A stretch of DNA of 64,000 nucleotides from CAYXDO01 sp964463485 (GCA_964463485.1 CAYXDO010000042.1:7283-71282), one strand, 5' to 3'. Numbered from the stretch's first letter, positions 26,140-35,709 are shown. Notes: generated from the sequence alone by a model not told the origin. A program made the numbers and translations.

Positions 26140-26828
26140 GTGGGGCTCGAAGCGGCGGCGTCGATGCGGTCGCCGAGCGGCAGAGTCAACACCGAGCTCA
26201 GCCCTCCCTGCACGTCGTATGAGAACGCCTCGAGGCCCGTGGCGTTGGCGGTGACCAGCAGGCTCTGGGGCTCGGCGACGAGCGGGCCGCCCACGGGGAG
26301 AGAGGCCGCCGCGGTGGCCACGCCGAACGTGCAGTCCGCGCCCGGAGCGAGCACGCTGAAGCGGCCGTCCGCGCGTGAGGAGACCACGAGCTCGTCGATG
26401 CCGTCGTCGTCGAGGTCGTCGACCAAGACGGCCTGGTCCAAGCCGTGCGTCACCTGCGCGCGGGCCACGAGGGCAGGCGTGGCACCGACCGGAGGACACG
26501 CGCCGGTGTCCGGAAAGCCGACGTCGACTCCGGTGTCTCGGACGCCGAGATCGGGCGTACCTAGATCAGGGGAGCCAAGATCCGGCGTTCCGACGTCGGG
26601 ATCCGTGGCGTCCTGCTCGAAGCCAGCGTCGCGGTCCTCGCTTGCGTCGAGCGCGACCGCGTCGGGGGCGTCGGGGTGGGCGTCGGGCGTGGCGGCGTCT
26701 TCGCCAGGGCCTCCGACATCCTGCGAGGGCGATTGCAACGCGGGAGGACTGAACGTGCAGGCCGAGGCGTAGAGAGCGGGCGCGAGAATACGCGTCGAGA
26801 TCCTGCCGAACCGACTCAGAGCCCACAC
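25245..26828 (-). CDS. FG-GAP/VCBS-like repeat lipoprotein, full length
   Basis: 527 residues from GTG 26828, which yields a compact signal peptide ending in the lipobox YASAC; an ATG at 26915 would add 29 residues and make the n-region unusually long. After the Cys comes a ~90-residue Asp/Pro/Gly stalk with repeated PDLGxPDLG, a form common for surface lipoproteins of Polyangiales. Then a probable beta-propeller: VLVDDLDDDGIDELVV is a classic FG-GAP/VCBS calcium-binding strand, repeated near the end as YVDGDDIPEIIVVD. It likely sits on the outer face and acts in binding. A shortened copy is fused at 3337-4299. Confidence 0.75.
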   Translation of the reverse strand: MWALSRFGRISTRILAPALYASACTFSPPALQSPSQDVGGPGEDAATPDAHPDAPDAVALDASEDRDAGFEQDATDPDVGTPDLGSPDLGTPDLGVRDTGVDVGFPDTGACPPVGATPALVARAQVTHGLDQAVLVDDLDDDGIDELVVSSRADGRFSVLAPGADCTFGVATAAASLPVGGPLVAEPQSLLVTANATGLEAFSYDVQGGLSSVLTLPLGDRIDAAASSPTGTFFVATGFDGGNTGFFGLDEQNQPGWTEYGSNPLARPAYFSFPSSANYPRFVSQDGDRAVILRPQSQEYALNDGATVTPDGPLSTMAGGGGHVYIAYGSHNGSGPLITIHDVNSNNFGDWDLASPTLPSPVVGPAIGHDATGAPRFYYVLESGTVMGCEIDRGVAGFRCDPSPTNIPIHQFSVGVGMASVGLISAYVDGDDIPEIIVVDAAAGVVHFRGADLAVQAAPPVNLGRAVAGTPAYTEQLALDPDAVGLVIPHRTGEVSIVAWRRPANAGGPERIWAQDGRDPYHSSFLP

Positions 26829-26997
26829 CCAGGTCGTTGACCCGAGCGACCCTCGCGCGATATTTCGACCCTTCGCGTTCGCCACAACGAGATTCATGCC
26901 CACGAGACCGTCCAACGAGCATACGCGAGCCCAGCGAGGAACGCATCGGAAGGCCGCGCGCCTCGGGCTCCTTTGCGGCGAACTTCAGGAGGTTTGA

Positions 26998-27474
26998 ATG
27001 GCCGATCGATTTCCAATGACGCTGACCGGCGTTCAGAAGCTGAGAGACGAGCTGCTACGCCTGAAGACCGTCGAGCGACCGGAGGCGACTCGTGCGATCG
27101 AAGAAGCGCGTGCCCACGGCGACCTCAGCGAGAACGCCGAGTACCACGCGGCGCGGGAGCGTCAGAGCTTCCTCGAGGGGCGCATCAAAGAGGTCGAGAG
27201 CAAGCTGTCCTTGGCCGAGGTCATCGACCCCAGCAAGCTCAGCGGTGACCGCGTCGTCTTCGGCGCTACCGTCACGGTGCGCGACACCGAGTCCGACGAT
27301 GAGAAGACCTATCAAATCGTCGGGGTCGACGAAGCCGACCTCAAATCCGGCAAGATCTCTGTCACCTCGCCGATCGCGAGGGGGATGATCGGAAAGCGCC
27401 TGGGGGACGAGGTGATCATCCGGTCGCCCGGCGGTGAGAAGGTCTACGAGTTGCTCCAAGTTCAGTTCGTCTAG
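26998..27474 (+). CDS. greA: Transcription elongation factor GreA
   Basis: 158 residues, the normal GreA length. The N-terminal coiled coil carries the signature AIEEARAHGDLSENAEYHAA (residues 35-54), including the acidic tip DLSENAEY that reaches the RNA polymerase active site through the secondary channel and stimulates cleavage of backtracked RNA. The C-terminal FKBP-like domain (80-158) has SPIARGMIGKRLGDEV. AGGAGG lies about six bases before the ATG. It is monocistronic here. Confidence 0.97.
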   Translation: MADRFPMTLTGVQKLRDELLRLKTVERPEATRAIEEARAHGDLSENAEYHAARERQSFLEGRIKEVESKLSLAEVIDPSKLSGDRVVFGATVTVRDTESDDEKTYQIVGVDEADLKSGKISVTSPIARGMIGKRLGDEVIIRSPGGEKVYELLQVQFV

Positions 27475-27563
27475 CTGGCAAGGTAGGTAGTCCGGAAGCT
27501 ATCGGCTCCCTCTGCTGGTGCCCGTTCCGTCCCAGGTCCGAGCGATGCACGGGCTGAGCTGAC

Positions 27564-28247
27564 TCAGGCCGCTGCCGTGTCGTCGGGATCCGACGCGAAC
27601 GGCGAGGTCTCGAAGCTCTCGAGGAGCGCCTTAGGGGAGTCGTAGATCGTGGCGCCCCGGAGCTGGTTGCGCGTCCAACCCCCGGACAGGAGCGCGACAC
27701 TTTGAACTCCAAGCTTCGCGGCTCCGTCGACGTCGTCGGGCGAGTCGGTCAGTTGGATGGCGGCTTTGTTGGTCAAGGCAGCGCGCTCGAGCGCTACTCG
27801 TAGAAGGTCACGCCTCGATCCGACGCGATCGTTCTTGGATGGGTAGATGGCGCGATGGATCAGCGACTCGGCCTCTAGCTTCTTCAAGATCGGCAGCAAG
27901 GTCTCGGCCGAGTCGGCGCTCACGACGATCACGCGCATGCCGGACCGGATCGCCGCTTGAAGGAGCTCGCGGGCCCGATATCGCGGTGGGATTCGCGAGA
28001 GGTAGCGCATCCCGAAGATCGTGCGCGCGCGTTCGCAGGTCTCGTTGCCGAGCGGCGTGTCGAGGCCGGCGCCCAAGGTGAGGTTGAGGAGCTCGTGCGG
28101 AGCCAGGGTGACGGACTGTCGGACCTCGGGGAAGCGGACGCGAACGCCGCGTTCGGCGAGGGCCTCGACCCACGCTTGGGCGCGCGCGTCATGGACGTCG
28201 AGGAGCAACGCGTCGACAGACAGGAGGAGCCCGAGGCGGTGCCGCAT
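27564..28247 (-). CDS. HAD-superfamily-like protein lacking the nucleophile Asp
   Basis: 227 residues with the order of a HAD hydrolase: motif I region LLLSVDALLLDVHDAR (residues 7-22), a helical cap, motif II strand VIVVSADS (~105-112), and a motif IV-like strand with TDSPDDVDGAAKLGVQSVAL. In active members motif I reads DxD; here the first Asp is Ser10 while the second (Asp12) stays, and GT is replaced by AL. Phosphatase activity is therefore unlikely. It may be a regulator, or use another chemistry. Read convergently with greA. Confidence 0.6.
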   Translation of the reverse strand: MRHRLGLLLSVDALLLDVHDARAQAWVEALAERGVRVRFPEVRQSVTLAPHELLNLTLGAGLDTPLGNETCERARTIFGMRYLSRIPPRYRARELLQAAIRSGMRVIVVSADSAETLLPILKKLEAESLIHRAIYPSKNDRVGSRRDLLRVALERAALTNKAAIQLTDSPDDVDGAAKLGVQSVALLSGGWTRNQLRGATIYDSPKALLESFETSPFASDPDDTAAA

Positions 28248-28398
28248 GGGGCGCGCATTGTACGCCTAGTCTAGGGGCGGATGAAGTTGGGCCTCCAACT
28301 TCGTCGGGGAGTAGTCGACACGAGTCGTCAGCGCAGTAACCCAGGCGTGTCGACTCCATCTTGCTCTCGCGACGCGGAAGGGTTCGTATGGACGCGCC

Positions 28399-29211
28399 AT
28401 GACCCGCGAGCCGCCACGGCATCCCCCTCCGCCCATTCGAGGGTCGCCGGTGTCCGCCGACGTCCTCGGGTTGGTGCTCGAAGAGATCCCGGAGGCTCTG
28501 CCGGCCGACGCAATTGGGTTGACCTTCGTCGACGACCCTGAGCCGCAGCCGCTTCCAGCGTCGGCGATCGGTCTGACGCTCCTCGAAGAGCCACAGCCTC
28601 TGCCCGCCTCCGCGCTCGTGCTCACGCCGCTCGATCCCGAGCCGCTCGCTGCCGACGCGATCGGCTTGGCCCTCACCGAGGTCGAGTCGGATCCGGATCT
28701 GGACGACCTCGGATTGTCGCTCGACGACGAGCCCGCGCAGCCGGCGCGCGTGTTGCTCGGCGCGCCGTCGACACCGCCGCCTCCTCTTCGTGGAGCGCCA
28801 GCTTCCCCTCCGGTTCGCGGTGCGCCCGTGGCTCAGGGCGTTCCGGTAGCTCGTGGTGCGCCCATCGAGCAGATCCCTGTGGCTCAAGGGGTTCCCGAGC
28901 CGGCCGAACCTCCCATTCCGATGATGGAAGGGATCGACTTGGGGCGAGACAGCACTGCGCTTCGCCCGCGAAAGAAGGCGCCACCCAAGCCCTCCGAGAA
29001 ACGAAGAGCCAAGAGCGTCACGCTGGAGCCAGGCGCCGCGCCGGAGATGGATGGATTCGAAGGAACCGGTGTGGGGGACGGCGCCGGGCGACGACGCCAA
29101 ACGATCAAGGACGTGAACCTCGGCGAGGTTCGCCATTGCTCCGAATGTGGCTTCGAGGCGCCGCTCGGCTTGTCACGTTGCACGAATTGCGGGTGTCGGC
29201 TGTCTTCCTGA
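28399..29211 (+). CDS. Repeat-rich protein with C-terminal zinc ribbon
   Basis: 270 residues. Residues ~18-110 hold about six copies of a 15-17-residue unit of the form PADAIGLTLxEEPEP (examples LPADAIGLTF, LPASAIGLTL, LAADAIGLAL). Residues 120-170 are Pro/Gly/Ala repeats built on RGAP. A basic segment (RPRKKAPPKPSEKRRAKS) precedes the end, CSECGFEAPLG...CTNCGC, a four-Cys zinc ribbon. No signal peptide. It is probably a cytoplasmic scaffold or nucleic-acid-associated protein; function not recognised. Confidence 0.65.
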   Translation: MTREPPRHPPPPIRGSPVSADVLGLVLEEIPEALPADAIGLTFVDDPEPQPLPASAIGLTLLEEPQPLPASALVLTPLDPEPLAADAIGLALTEVESDPDLDDLGLSLDDEPAQPARVLLGAPSTPPPPLRGAPASPPVRGAPVAQGVPVARGAPIEQIPVAQGVPEPAEPPIPMMEGIDLGRDSTALRPRKKAPPKPSEKRRAKSVTLEPGAAPEMDGFEGTGVGDGAGRRRQTIKDVNLGEVRHCSECGFEAPLGLSRCTNCGCRLSS

Positions 29212-29267
29212 AACGCCGGACCACAAACGCGCGGAAACGCTCCGAGCGTGTTACATCCCGAGCGGCT

Positions 29268-29672
29268 TTGTTTTCGAACCGCCACACACTTCGAGTGATC
29301 TACGGCGACACCGATCAGATGGGCATAGTCTACTACGCCAATCATCTGCGCTATTTCGAGGCGGGACGGAACGAGCTGATGCGCAAGATGGAGCTTCCGT
29401 ACAAGGAGCTCGAGAAGCTCGGGTACGCGTTGCCCGTCGCTTCGGCGCAGGTCGATTACAGGAGCCCGGCGCGCTACGACGACGAGCTCGAGCTCGAGAC
29501 TTCGTTGGTCGAAGTGCGCCACGCGAGCGTGCGGATTCGGTATAGGCTCATGCGACGGCCCGATGGCGCGCTCGTTGCCACGGGCGAGACGACCCACGCG
29601 GTGATCGGCCCCGACGGTAAGGTGACCCGGATCCCGCCAGAGCTGCGACGGATCCTACTTCGGGAGGAGTGA
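29268..29672 (+). CDS. YbgC/4HBT-type acyl-CoA thioesterase
   Basis: 134 residues if read from TTG 29268, which matches usual YbgC length; the ATG at 29136 would add 44 basic, poorly fitting residues and overlap the previous gene by 76 bases. The hotdog-fold signature YGDTDQMGIVYYANHLRYFE (residues 11-30) holds the catalytic Asp. The family hydrolyses acyl-CoA thioesters; YbgC in Proteobacteria is linked to the Tol-Pal cell-envelope locus, but no tol genes are nearby. The stop lies just before the GlpX-like start, with which it is probably co-transcribed. Confidence 0.85.
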   Translation: MFSNRHTLRVIYGDTDQMGIVYYANHLRYFEAGRNELMRKMELPYKELEKLGYALPVASAQVDYRSPARYDDELELETSLVEVRHASVRIRYRLMRRPDGALVATGETTHAVIGPDGKVTRIPPELRRILLREE

Positions 29673-29674
29673 CA

Positions 29675-30631
29675 ATGGAGCGGAACCTCGCGCTAGAGGC
29701 CGTGCGAGTCACGGAAGCGGCAGCGCTCGCATCGGCTCGCCTCATGGGCCTCGGGAGTGAGCATCAAGCCACCCGAGTGGCTTCGGAGGCGATCCGGCGC
29801 GCTTTTGCGTCCATCGAGATCTGCGGGACCGTGGTGATCGGCGAGGGCGACCGCGACGACACGCCGGTCCTGTTCGTCGGTGAGAAGCTCGGGCGGTGGG
29901 AGCACAAGGACCCGCCGGTCTCGCTCGCCATCAACCCGCTCGAGGGCGCGAGCTCCTGCGCCAAAGGCAGGAACGAAGCCATGGCCGCGATCGCGATGAC
30001 CAACGGCAGCTTCCTGAACGTCCCGGACGTGTTCGTCGAGCGCATCGCGGTCGGACCTGCGGCCCGTGGCGCGATCGATCTCTCTGCGAGTCCCAAGGAC
30101 AACTTACAGGCAGTAGCGGACGCGAAGGGCGTCTATGTCGAAGACCTCACCATCGCCATCTTGGATCATCCACGCCACGAGCGGCTCATTCGCGAGGTGC
30201 GGGAGGCCGGAGCGCGCATTCGTTTGGTCGAGGGCGGGGAGCTCGCTTCCGCGGTCGCCACGGCGAAGGACGGCACGGGAATCGATCTTGCGATCGGCAC
30301 GGGCGGCGCCGCCGAGGCGGTGATCGCCGCTGCGGCTCTGCGTTGCCTTGGGGGCGACATGCTGGCGCGCTTCGCGCTGCGGTCCGACCGGGAGGCCGAG
30401 AAGCTCGTGGCTTCTGGGCTCGATCCCATACGCGTCTACGGCCTCGAGGACCTGGCGAGCGGCGACGTCGTGTTCGCCGCAACCGGCGTCACCACCGGCG
30501 CGATGCTTGACGGCGTCCGATTCGTGCGCGGAGGTGCGGTCACCAGCTCGATGGTGATGCGGAGCAAGACGATGACTGTGCGCACGATTACGGCCCATCA
30601 CCGGTTCGATCGGAAGCCCGACTACTCGTGA
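29675..30631 (+). CDS. GlpX-like class II fructose-1,6-bisphosphatase homologue with altered active site
   Basis: 318 residues from ATG 29675 behind GGGAGGAG (an overlapping GTG at 29669 is the alternative). Similarity to E. coli GlpX runs the whole length: RVTEAAALAS, GTVVIGEGDRDDTPVLFVGE, INPLEG, FLNVPDVFVERIAVGP, and FAATGVTTGAMLDGV. Compared with E. coli residues recalled from the literature, metal ligand Asp33 is Thr33, Asp85 is Asn87 and catalytic Thr90 is Ala92, while Glu57 and Glu88 are kept (Glu57, Glu90) and Glu213 also. This suggests lost or changed catalysis. Gluconeogenic function should not be assumed. Confidence 0.8.
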   Translation: MERNLALEAVRVTEAAALASARLMGLGSEHQATRVASEAIRRAFASIEICGTVVIGEGDRDDTPVLFVGEKLGRWEHKDPPVSLAINPLEGASSCAKGRNEAMAAIAMTNGSFLNVPDVFVERIAVGPAARGAIDLSASPKDNLQAVADAKGVYVEDLTIAILDHPRHERLIREVREAGARIRLVEGGELASAVATAKDGTGIDLAIGTGGAAEAVIAAAALRCLGGDMLARFALRSDREAEKLVASGLDPIRVYGLEDLASGDVVFAATGVTTGAMLDGVRFVRGGAVTSSMVMRSKTMTVRTITAHHRFDRKPDYS

Positions 30632-30732
30632 GAACGTTGGCTTCCCATCTGGAGCCGGATCGGCCCGGCCCGTTCGGCCCCATGGGTCTTGCAGGAAGCG
30701 GCTCCAAAGCGGAACATGGAGATGGAGGCCTG

Positions 30733-30924
30733 GTGCTCGACGCTTACATCATCGAGGAGATCAAGCGGCAGGAACGGCAGCGCCGTGACGACCGACCGCG
30801 CCTCGAGATCGAGATCCCGCGGCCCGAGCGTCCGAGACCAGAGGCGCCTCAGCGCGAGCGTGATGACGACGAAGAGTCGGACGAAGATCGCGGCGACGAC
30901 AACGTCATTCGCATTCAGCTCTAG
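30733..30924 (+). CDS. Small charged protein
   Basis: 63 residues from GTG 30733 with GGAGG just ahead; a GTG at 30628 overlapping the GlpX-like stop is in frame but would add 35 residues of low-quality sequence. It starts MLDAYIIEEIKRQE, an amphipathic helix, then a Pro/Arg/Glu middle and an acidic tail DDEESDEDRGDDN ending VIRIQL. No family recognised; probably cytoplasmic. Confidence 0.55.
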   Translation: MLDAYIIEEIKRQERQRRDDRPRLEIEIPRPERPRPEAPQRERDDDEESDEDRGDDNVIRIQL

Positions 30925-31083
30925 CGCGGGACATCCGTGTGTTCGAAGCTTCGCGAAGCGAGCGAATTTTTCGCGGCCAGAATCTTCTGAGCGCCGAGCT
31001 TGGGGCATAGTTCGTCCCAAGCCATCCCGTCGGTTGTCCGCGCGACTTGCGATCGTTCTCGGATCCTGCGAGACCAGGCTGCC

Positions 31084-32352
<1,269 letters not shown>

Positions 32353-32496
32353 CCCACCGGATTCCGCTTCGAATCAACCGGCTCCTTCGTCGCCAAAACG
32401 GCCGGGAGCGCTACGGCCGGAAGCGCTGCGCAGCCCCTGCTGCGTCGATCCGTTCCTGCCGTTGAAATCCCTGCGATACTCTCCCACAGTGAAGCG

Positions 32497-33512
32497 GTGG
32501 TTCTTGCCCACCGCTGGTCCTTGAACGCAGACGACCCTCGCGCTCCGAGCGCTTCGGCTTGGGCGTCGATGTCCGAACGCGAACGCAGAGCGGCCGTGGA
32601 AGCGCTCCCTGCGCTGATCCCCTTCGAAGCCATGGCCATGGAGGGCGATGTCCATCGCAACGCCTGCGAGGACGCCCTGGACGAGCTTGAGCGGTACTTC
32701 AAAAAGATCTCGCGGAAGAGATCTACATCTCGAAAGACTTGGCCGTCTACTACCCGGACGAGCCCCGAATCGTCCCCGACTTGCTCGCCGTTTTGGATGC
32801 CGACGATCACAAGCGAAATACGTGGGTCGTGAGCTTTGAAGGGAGAGGGCTCGACTTCATCCTCGAAGTGCATGTCGCCGGCCACCGGCGAAAAGACACG
32901 ATCCGCAACACCGCCACGTACGCCCGATTGGGCATTCGGGAGTACTTCATCTTCGACCAACCCACCGGGGCGCTCTGGGGGCATCGGCTCGGGCCCGGAG
33001 CGTCGGTGTACTCTGCCATCGTTCCGTCTGGCTTCGGGCTGAGCTCGGCCGTCTTGAGTCTCGACCTCGCGGTCGTAGGTTCGGCGCTCAAATTCTACGC
33101 GGGCACCGCGCAACTCCCCGGCGCGGATCAACTCATCCAGCGTCTCGAATCGATGGTCGGTTCGGTGATCGAAGAGAGGAGAGCGGAGGCCTTGGCGCGC
33201 GCCGAGGAAGCGAAAGCGCGGACCGACGCGGAGTCGCGGGCCGACGCCGAGGCGAAGGCACGCGCCGATGCGGAATCGCGCGCTGACGCTGCGGCGAAGG
33301 CACTTGCCGCTGCGGAATCGCGGGCCGAGGCCGCGGCAAAGGCACGGGCCGATGCGGAGTCGCGGGCCGAGGCAGAGGCGAAGGCCCGCGCCGAGGAAGC
33401 GAAGGCGAGAGCCGAGGAAGCGAAGGCACGCGCCGACGCGGAATCGAGGGTGCGGTCGTTGGAACAGCGCCTGGCTGAGCTCGAGGGTCGAAGCATCCCC
33501 AAAGGGGAATGA
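32497..33512 (+). pseudogene. Uma2-family (DUF820) endonuclease-like gene with a frameshift and coiled-coil tail
   Basis: An N-terminal part from GTG 32497 (HRWSLNADDP, EGDVHRNACEDALDELERYF) runs out of frame near 32700-32710; the rest continues in another frame (IYISKDLAVYYPDEPRIVPD). Together they make one Uma2 domain with the PD-(D/E)xK-like residues VPDLLAV...FILEVHV. One base deleted, or two inserted, close to the run of five A at 32700 explains it. After the domain comes an ~85-residue Ala/Glu/Arg coiled coil in near-perfect 12-residue steps (ADAESRAEAEAK). Uma2 proteins are often found in many copies; their function is unclear. A sequencing error cannot be excluded. Confidence 0.7.
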
Positions 33513-33574
33513 TCTCCGCGTTTGCCGACGCCGTGCGCCCTCCGAACCCAACCTCGCCCTGCGCCGAAGGTCGC

Positions 33575-33615
33575 GCGCCCAGAGGGACTCGAACCCCCAG
33601 CCTTTGGGTTCGAAG
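33575..33615 (-). repeat. 41-bp copy of the tRNA-Arg 3' half (attachment-site-like)
   Basis: Identical to 36638-36678, the 3' half of the tRNA-Arg gene from the anticodon loop to the acceptor end, in the same orientation. Similarity fades at once on both sides. Duplicated tRNA 3' ends are the usual mark left by integrase-mediated insertion. It delimits a ~3-kb segment (33616-36637). Confidence 0.85.
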
Positions 33616-33719
33616 TCCATGTCAAGCAAAAACGACAGGCCGTTGTCCCAAGCGGTGTTCGGAGCAGACGTTCAGCCTGAGGCACCCCTCGGCGTTGCGA
33701 TTCTCTGACGGTGTGCTCC

Positions 33720-33892
33720 TTAGTACACGTCCGTGGAAGTTCGTGACCACGCTGAAACCACAGAGGACGCGGAGAGAAGACACAGAGGACACAGAGAAGT
33801 GCTCATTCCATCATCTGTGTGCTCTGTGGGCTTCGGCTCTGTGCTCTCTGTGGTTTCTCCCGTGGTCACGAATTTGCGGGGACCTGTACTTA
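33720..33892. repeat. Long imperfect inverted repeat (MITE-like) built of CACAGAGGA motifs
   Basis: The outer arms TTCGTGACCACG (33740-33751) and CGTGGTCACGAA (33861-33872) are perfect complements, as are GAAACCACAGAG and CTCTGTGGTTTC further in; pairing continues weakly outward to TAGTACACGTCC and its counterpart. Inner arms repeat CACAGAGGACACAGAG. A part of the same sequence appears at 62285-62375. No frame in it is credible. Likely a dispersed non-autonomous repeat. Confidence 0.75.
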
Positions 33893-34090
33893 GCGTGGCA
33901 GCCGCTGGCGACCGTCAATTCGAAACGTTCGCGCACGGTTGGCCGCAGCTGCCGCGTATCGCGGCGTCCTCGGGACAGGTCGAACAGCCACTCCCCGCCT
34001 GCCTCAGCTCGCTCCGACCCTTCCCGCGGCTCTGCCCAAGCCCGCATTCCGCCAACCCATCCAGGAATCTGGCGCGGGCGGAGCGCGGTG
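33893..34090. other. Spacer between repeat and toxin-antitoxin promoter
   Basis: About 200 bases, no gene supported; open frames read through from the inverted repeat without ribosome sites. Confidence 0.4.
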
Positions 34091-34140
34091 GTAAGCCCGA
34101 CGCGAACACCAGTTTTACACAAATATATAATGTGGCTTAC
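34091..34140 (+). promoter_or_regulatory. AT-rich promoter flanked by inverted repeats, likely AbiEi operator
   Basis: A perfect TATAAT box lies at 34126-34131 inside an AT-rich run (TTTTACACAAATATATAAT) that stands out strongly from the GC-rich surroundings. GTAAGCC (34091-34097) and GGCTTAC (34134-34140) form perfect inverted arms around it. No good -35 is seen. Transcription would begin only about ten bases before the GTG at 34150, so the leader is very short. AbiEi antitoxins are known to repress their own promoters through inverted repeats, which this fits. Confidence 0.65.
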
Positions 34141-34149
34141 TCTTTGTGC

Positions 34150-34734
34150 GTGGACACCGAGCTCGCAAGCCACCCGGACTGGGACCGCCTCTTCCAGACG
34201 GCGCTCGGCCAGGAAGGCCTGTTCACCACGAAGCAGGCCGCCGAAGCCGGATACTCGCCGCAGCTCCTCGTGCACTACGGCCGCATCGGTCGCGTCGTAC
34301 GTCTTCGCCGCGGCATCTATCGGCTCGTCCACTTCCCGGCCGGCGACCACGAAGATCTCGTCGCGATCTGGCTCTGGTCGGAGCAGGCCGGGGTCATCTC
34401 GCACCAGACCGCCCTGGCGCTGCACGAGCTCTCCGACGTTCTACCCGCCCAGGTCCACCTCACGCTCCCTGGCGCGTGGGCGCAGCGTCGCTTTCGTGTT
34501 CCCGAAGGCGTGGTGCTTCATCACGGCGACGTGCCCTCAGAAGACCGGACCTGGTTCGGCGCGGTGCCGACCACCAACGTCCGCCGCACGCTCAGCGACT
34601 GCGCTCGCGACCATCTGTCACCTGAGCTACTGCGACAGGCGGTGCAGCAAGCTCTACGACGCGGGCTCGTTGCTCGAAGCGAGCTCGCGGACGTCGAGCA
34701 CGCGCTCGAGGCGTTCGGAGGCATCGCCGCATGA
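34150..34734 (+). CDS. AbiEi-type antitoxin (transcriptional repressor)
   Basis: 194 residues from GTG 34150; the frame extends upstream through the inverted repeat but a promoter at 34126 rules that out. The N-terminal ~75 residues form the AbiEi winged-helix domain (GLFTTKQAAEAGYSPQLLVH, then RVVRLRRGIYRL). The C-terminal domain has HQTALALHELSDVLP and the downstream NVRRTLSDCARDH typical of the family. In type IV toxin-antitoxin systems it represses the operon and counteracts AbiEii. The stop overlaps the toxin start as ATGA. Confidence 0.85.
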   Translation: MDTELASHPDWDRLFQTALGQEGLFTTKQAAEAGYSPQLLVHYGRIGRVVRLRRGIYRLVHFPAGDHEDLVAIWLWSEQAGVISHQTALALHELSDVLPAQVHLTLPGAWAQRRFRVPEGVVLHHGDVPSEDRTWFGAVPTTNVRRTLSDCARDHLSPELLRQAVQQALRRGLVARSELADVEHALEAFGGIAA

Positions 34735-35636
34735 CCACCCGAACGTACGCGACACCCGGAGCCTTCAAGCACGCACTGGAGCAACGCCTTCGCACGGCGA
34801 CGAAGACCGGCGTCGAGCTCGCCCGAAAGCGGCAGCTCCTCGTGTTCGACCGACTTCTTGCGCGCATCATCACCGTGTTTGGTGATGCGGTCGTGCTCAA
34901 GGGCGGGCTCGTGCTCGAGCTCCGCCTCACGCGGGCTCGGACGACGAAGGACATCGACCTGCGAGTGATCGGGTCACCAGGAGAGCTGCTTGCGAAGCTC
35001 CAAACGGCCGGTCGCCTGAACCTCGGAGACTACATGAACTTCGAGGTCGCGCCGCATCCTGACCATCCGGAGATCGAAAACGACGGAATGCAGTACGAGG
35101 GCCAGCGCTTCCGCGCCGAGTGCAGGCTCGCCGGCAAGATCTACGGCCGACCGTTCGGGGTCGATGTGGTGCTCGGTGAGCCGATGTTCGGCGAGATCGA
35201 AGTCGCAACGGCTCATGATGAGCTCGCGTTCGCCGGCATCGAGTCGCCGCGAGTGCAGATCTACCCGATTGAGACACACATCGCTGAGAAGCTGCACGCG
35301 TTCACGATGCCGCGCTCGCGCCCGAACTCTCGCGTGAAGGACCTGCCCGACATCGCGCTTCTTGCGACCGCACGCGCTCTGGACGCCAAGAGGCTGCGGA
35401 CCGCCATCGTTCAGACGTTCGACCACCGCAAGACGCACCCCGTGCCCGACAGGCTCCCCGAGCCTTCGTCGGCGTGGTCAGCTCCGTACGCTTCGATGGC
35501 GCGCGAAGATCTTCTCCCGTGGCCTGCGCTCGGAGCAGTCACGTCCGCAGCGCGCGACTTCCTCGACCCCGTCCTCGCCGGCGATCTCAACGCAACGTGG
35601 GACCCGGCGCTCTGGCGATGGCGTCCCATCGAGTGA
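34731..35636 (+). CDS. AbiEii-type toxin (nucleotidyltransferase)
   Basis: 301 residues. The nucleotidyltransferase signature VVLKGGLVLELRL (54-66) followed by RTTKDIDLR with Asp74 and Asp76 is intact. The later HIAEKLHAF and RVKDLPDIALL are also family marks. AbiEii toxins transfer nucleotides to RNA targets such as tRNA acceptor ends, arresting growth; phage defence through abortive infection is documented for members of the family. Here the pair sits beside a tRNA-Arg gene in a small island. Confidence 0.85.
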   Translation: MTTRTYATPGAFKHALEQRLRTATKTGVELARKRQLLVFDRLLARIITVFGDAVVLKGGLVLELRLTRARTTKDIDLRVIGSPGELLAKLQTAGRLNLGDYMNFEVAPHPDHPEIENDGMQYEGQRFRAECRLAGKIYGRPFGVDVVLGEPMFGEIEVATAHDELAFAGIESPRVQIYPIETHIAEKLHAFTMPRSRPNSRVKDLPDIALLATARALDAKRLRTAIVQTFDHRKTHPVPDRLPEPSSAWSAPYASMAREDLLPWPALGAVTSAARDFLDPVLAGDLNATWDPALWRWRPIE

Positions 35637-35709
35637 CGTGTCGAGCAGGGCCGCCCATGCCGCAGCTCGAACGTCCGCGACGCGGCGACCTCGAGTACGA
35701 TGGGTTGCG

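Noticed and set aside
29136..29267. N-terminal extension of the thioesterase from ATG 29136
   Set aside because: It would overlap the previous gene by 76 bases and give 44 basic residues not found in the family.
33509..34885. 458-residue frame across the tRNA fragment and inverted repeat
   Set aside because: It overlaps the AbiEi gene in another frame and runs through structural repeats.
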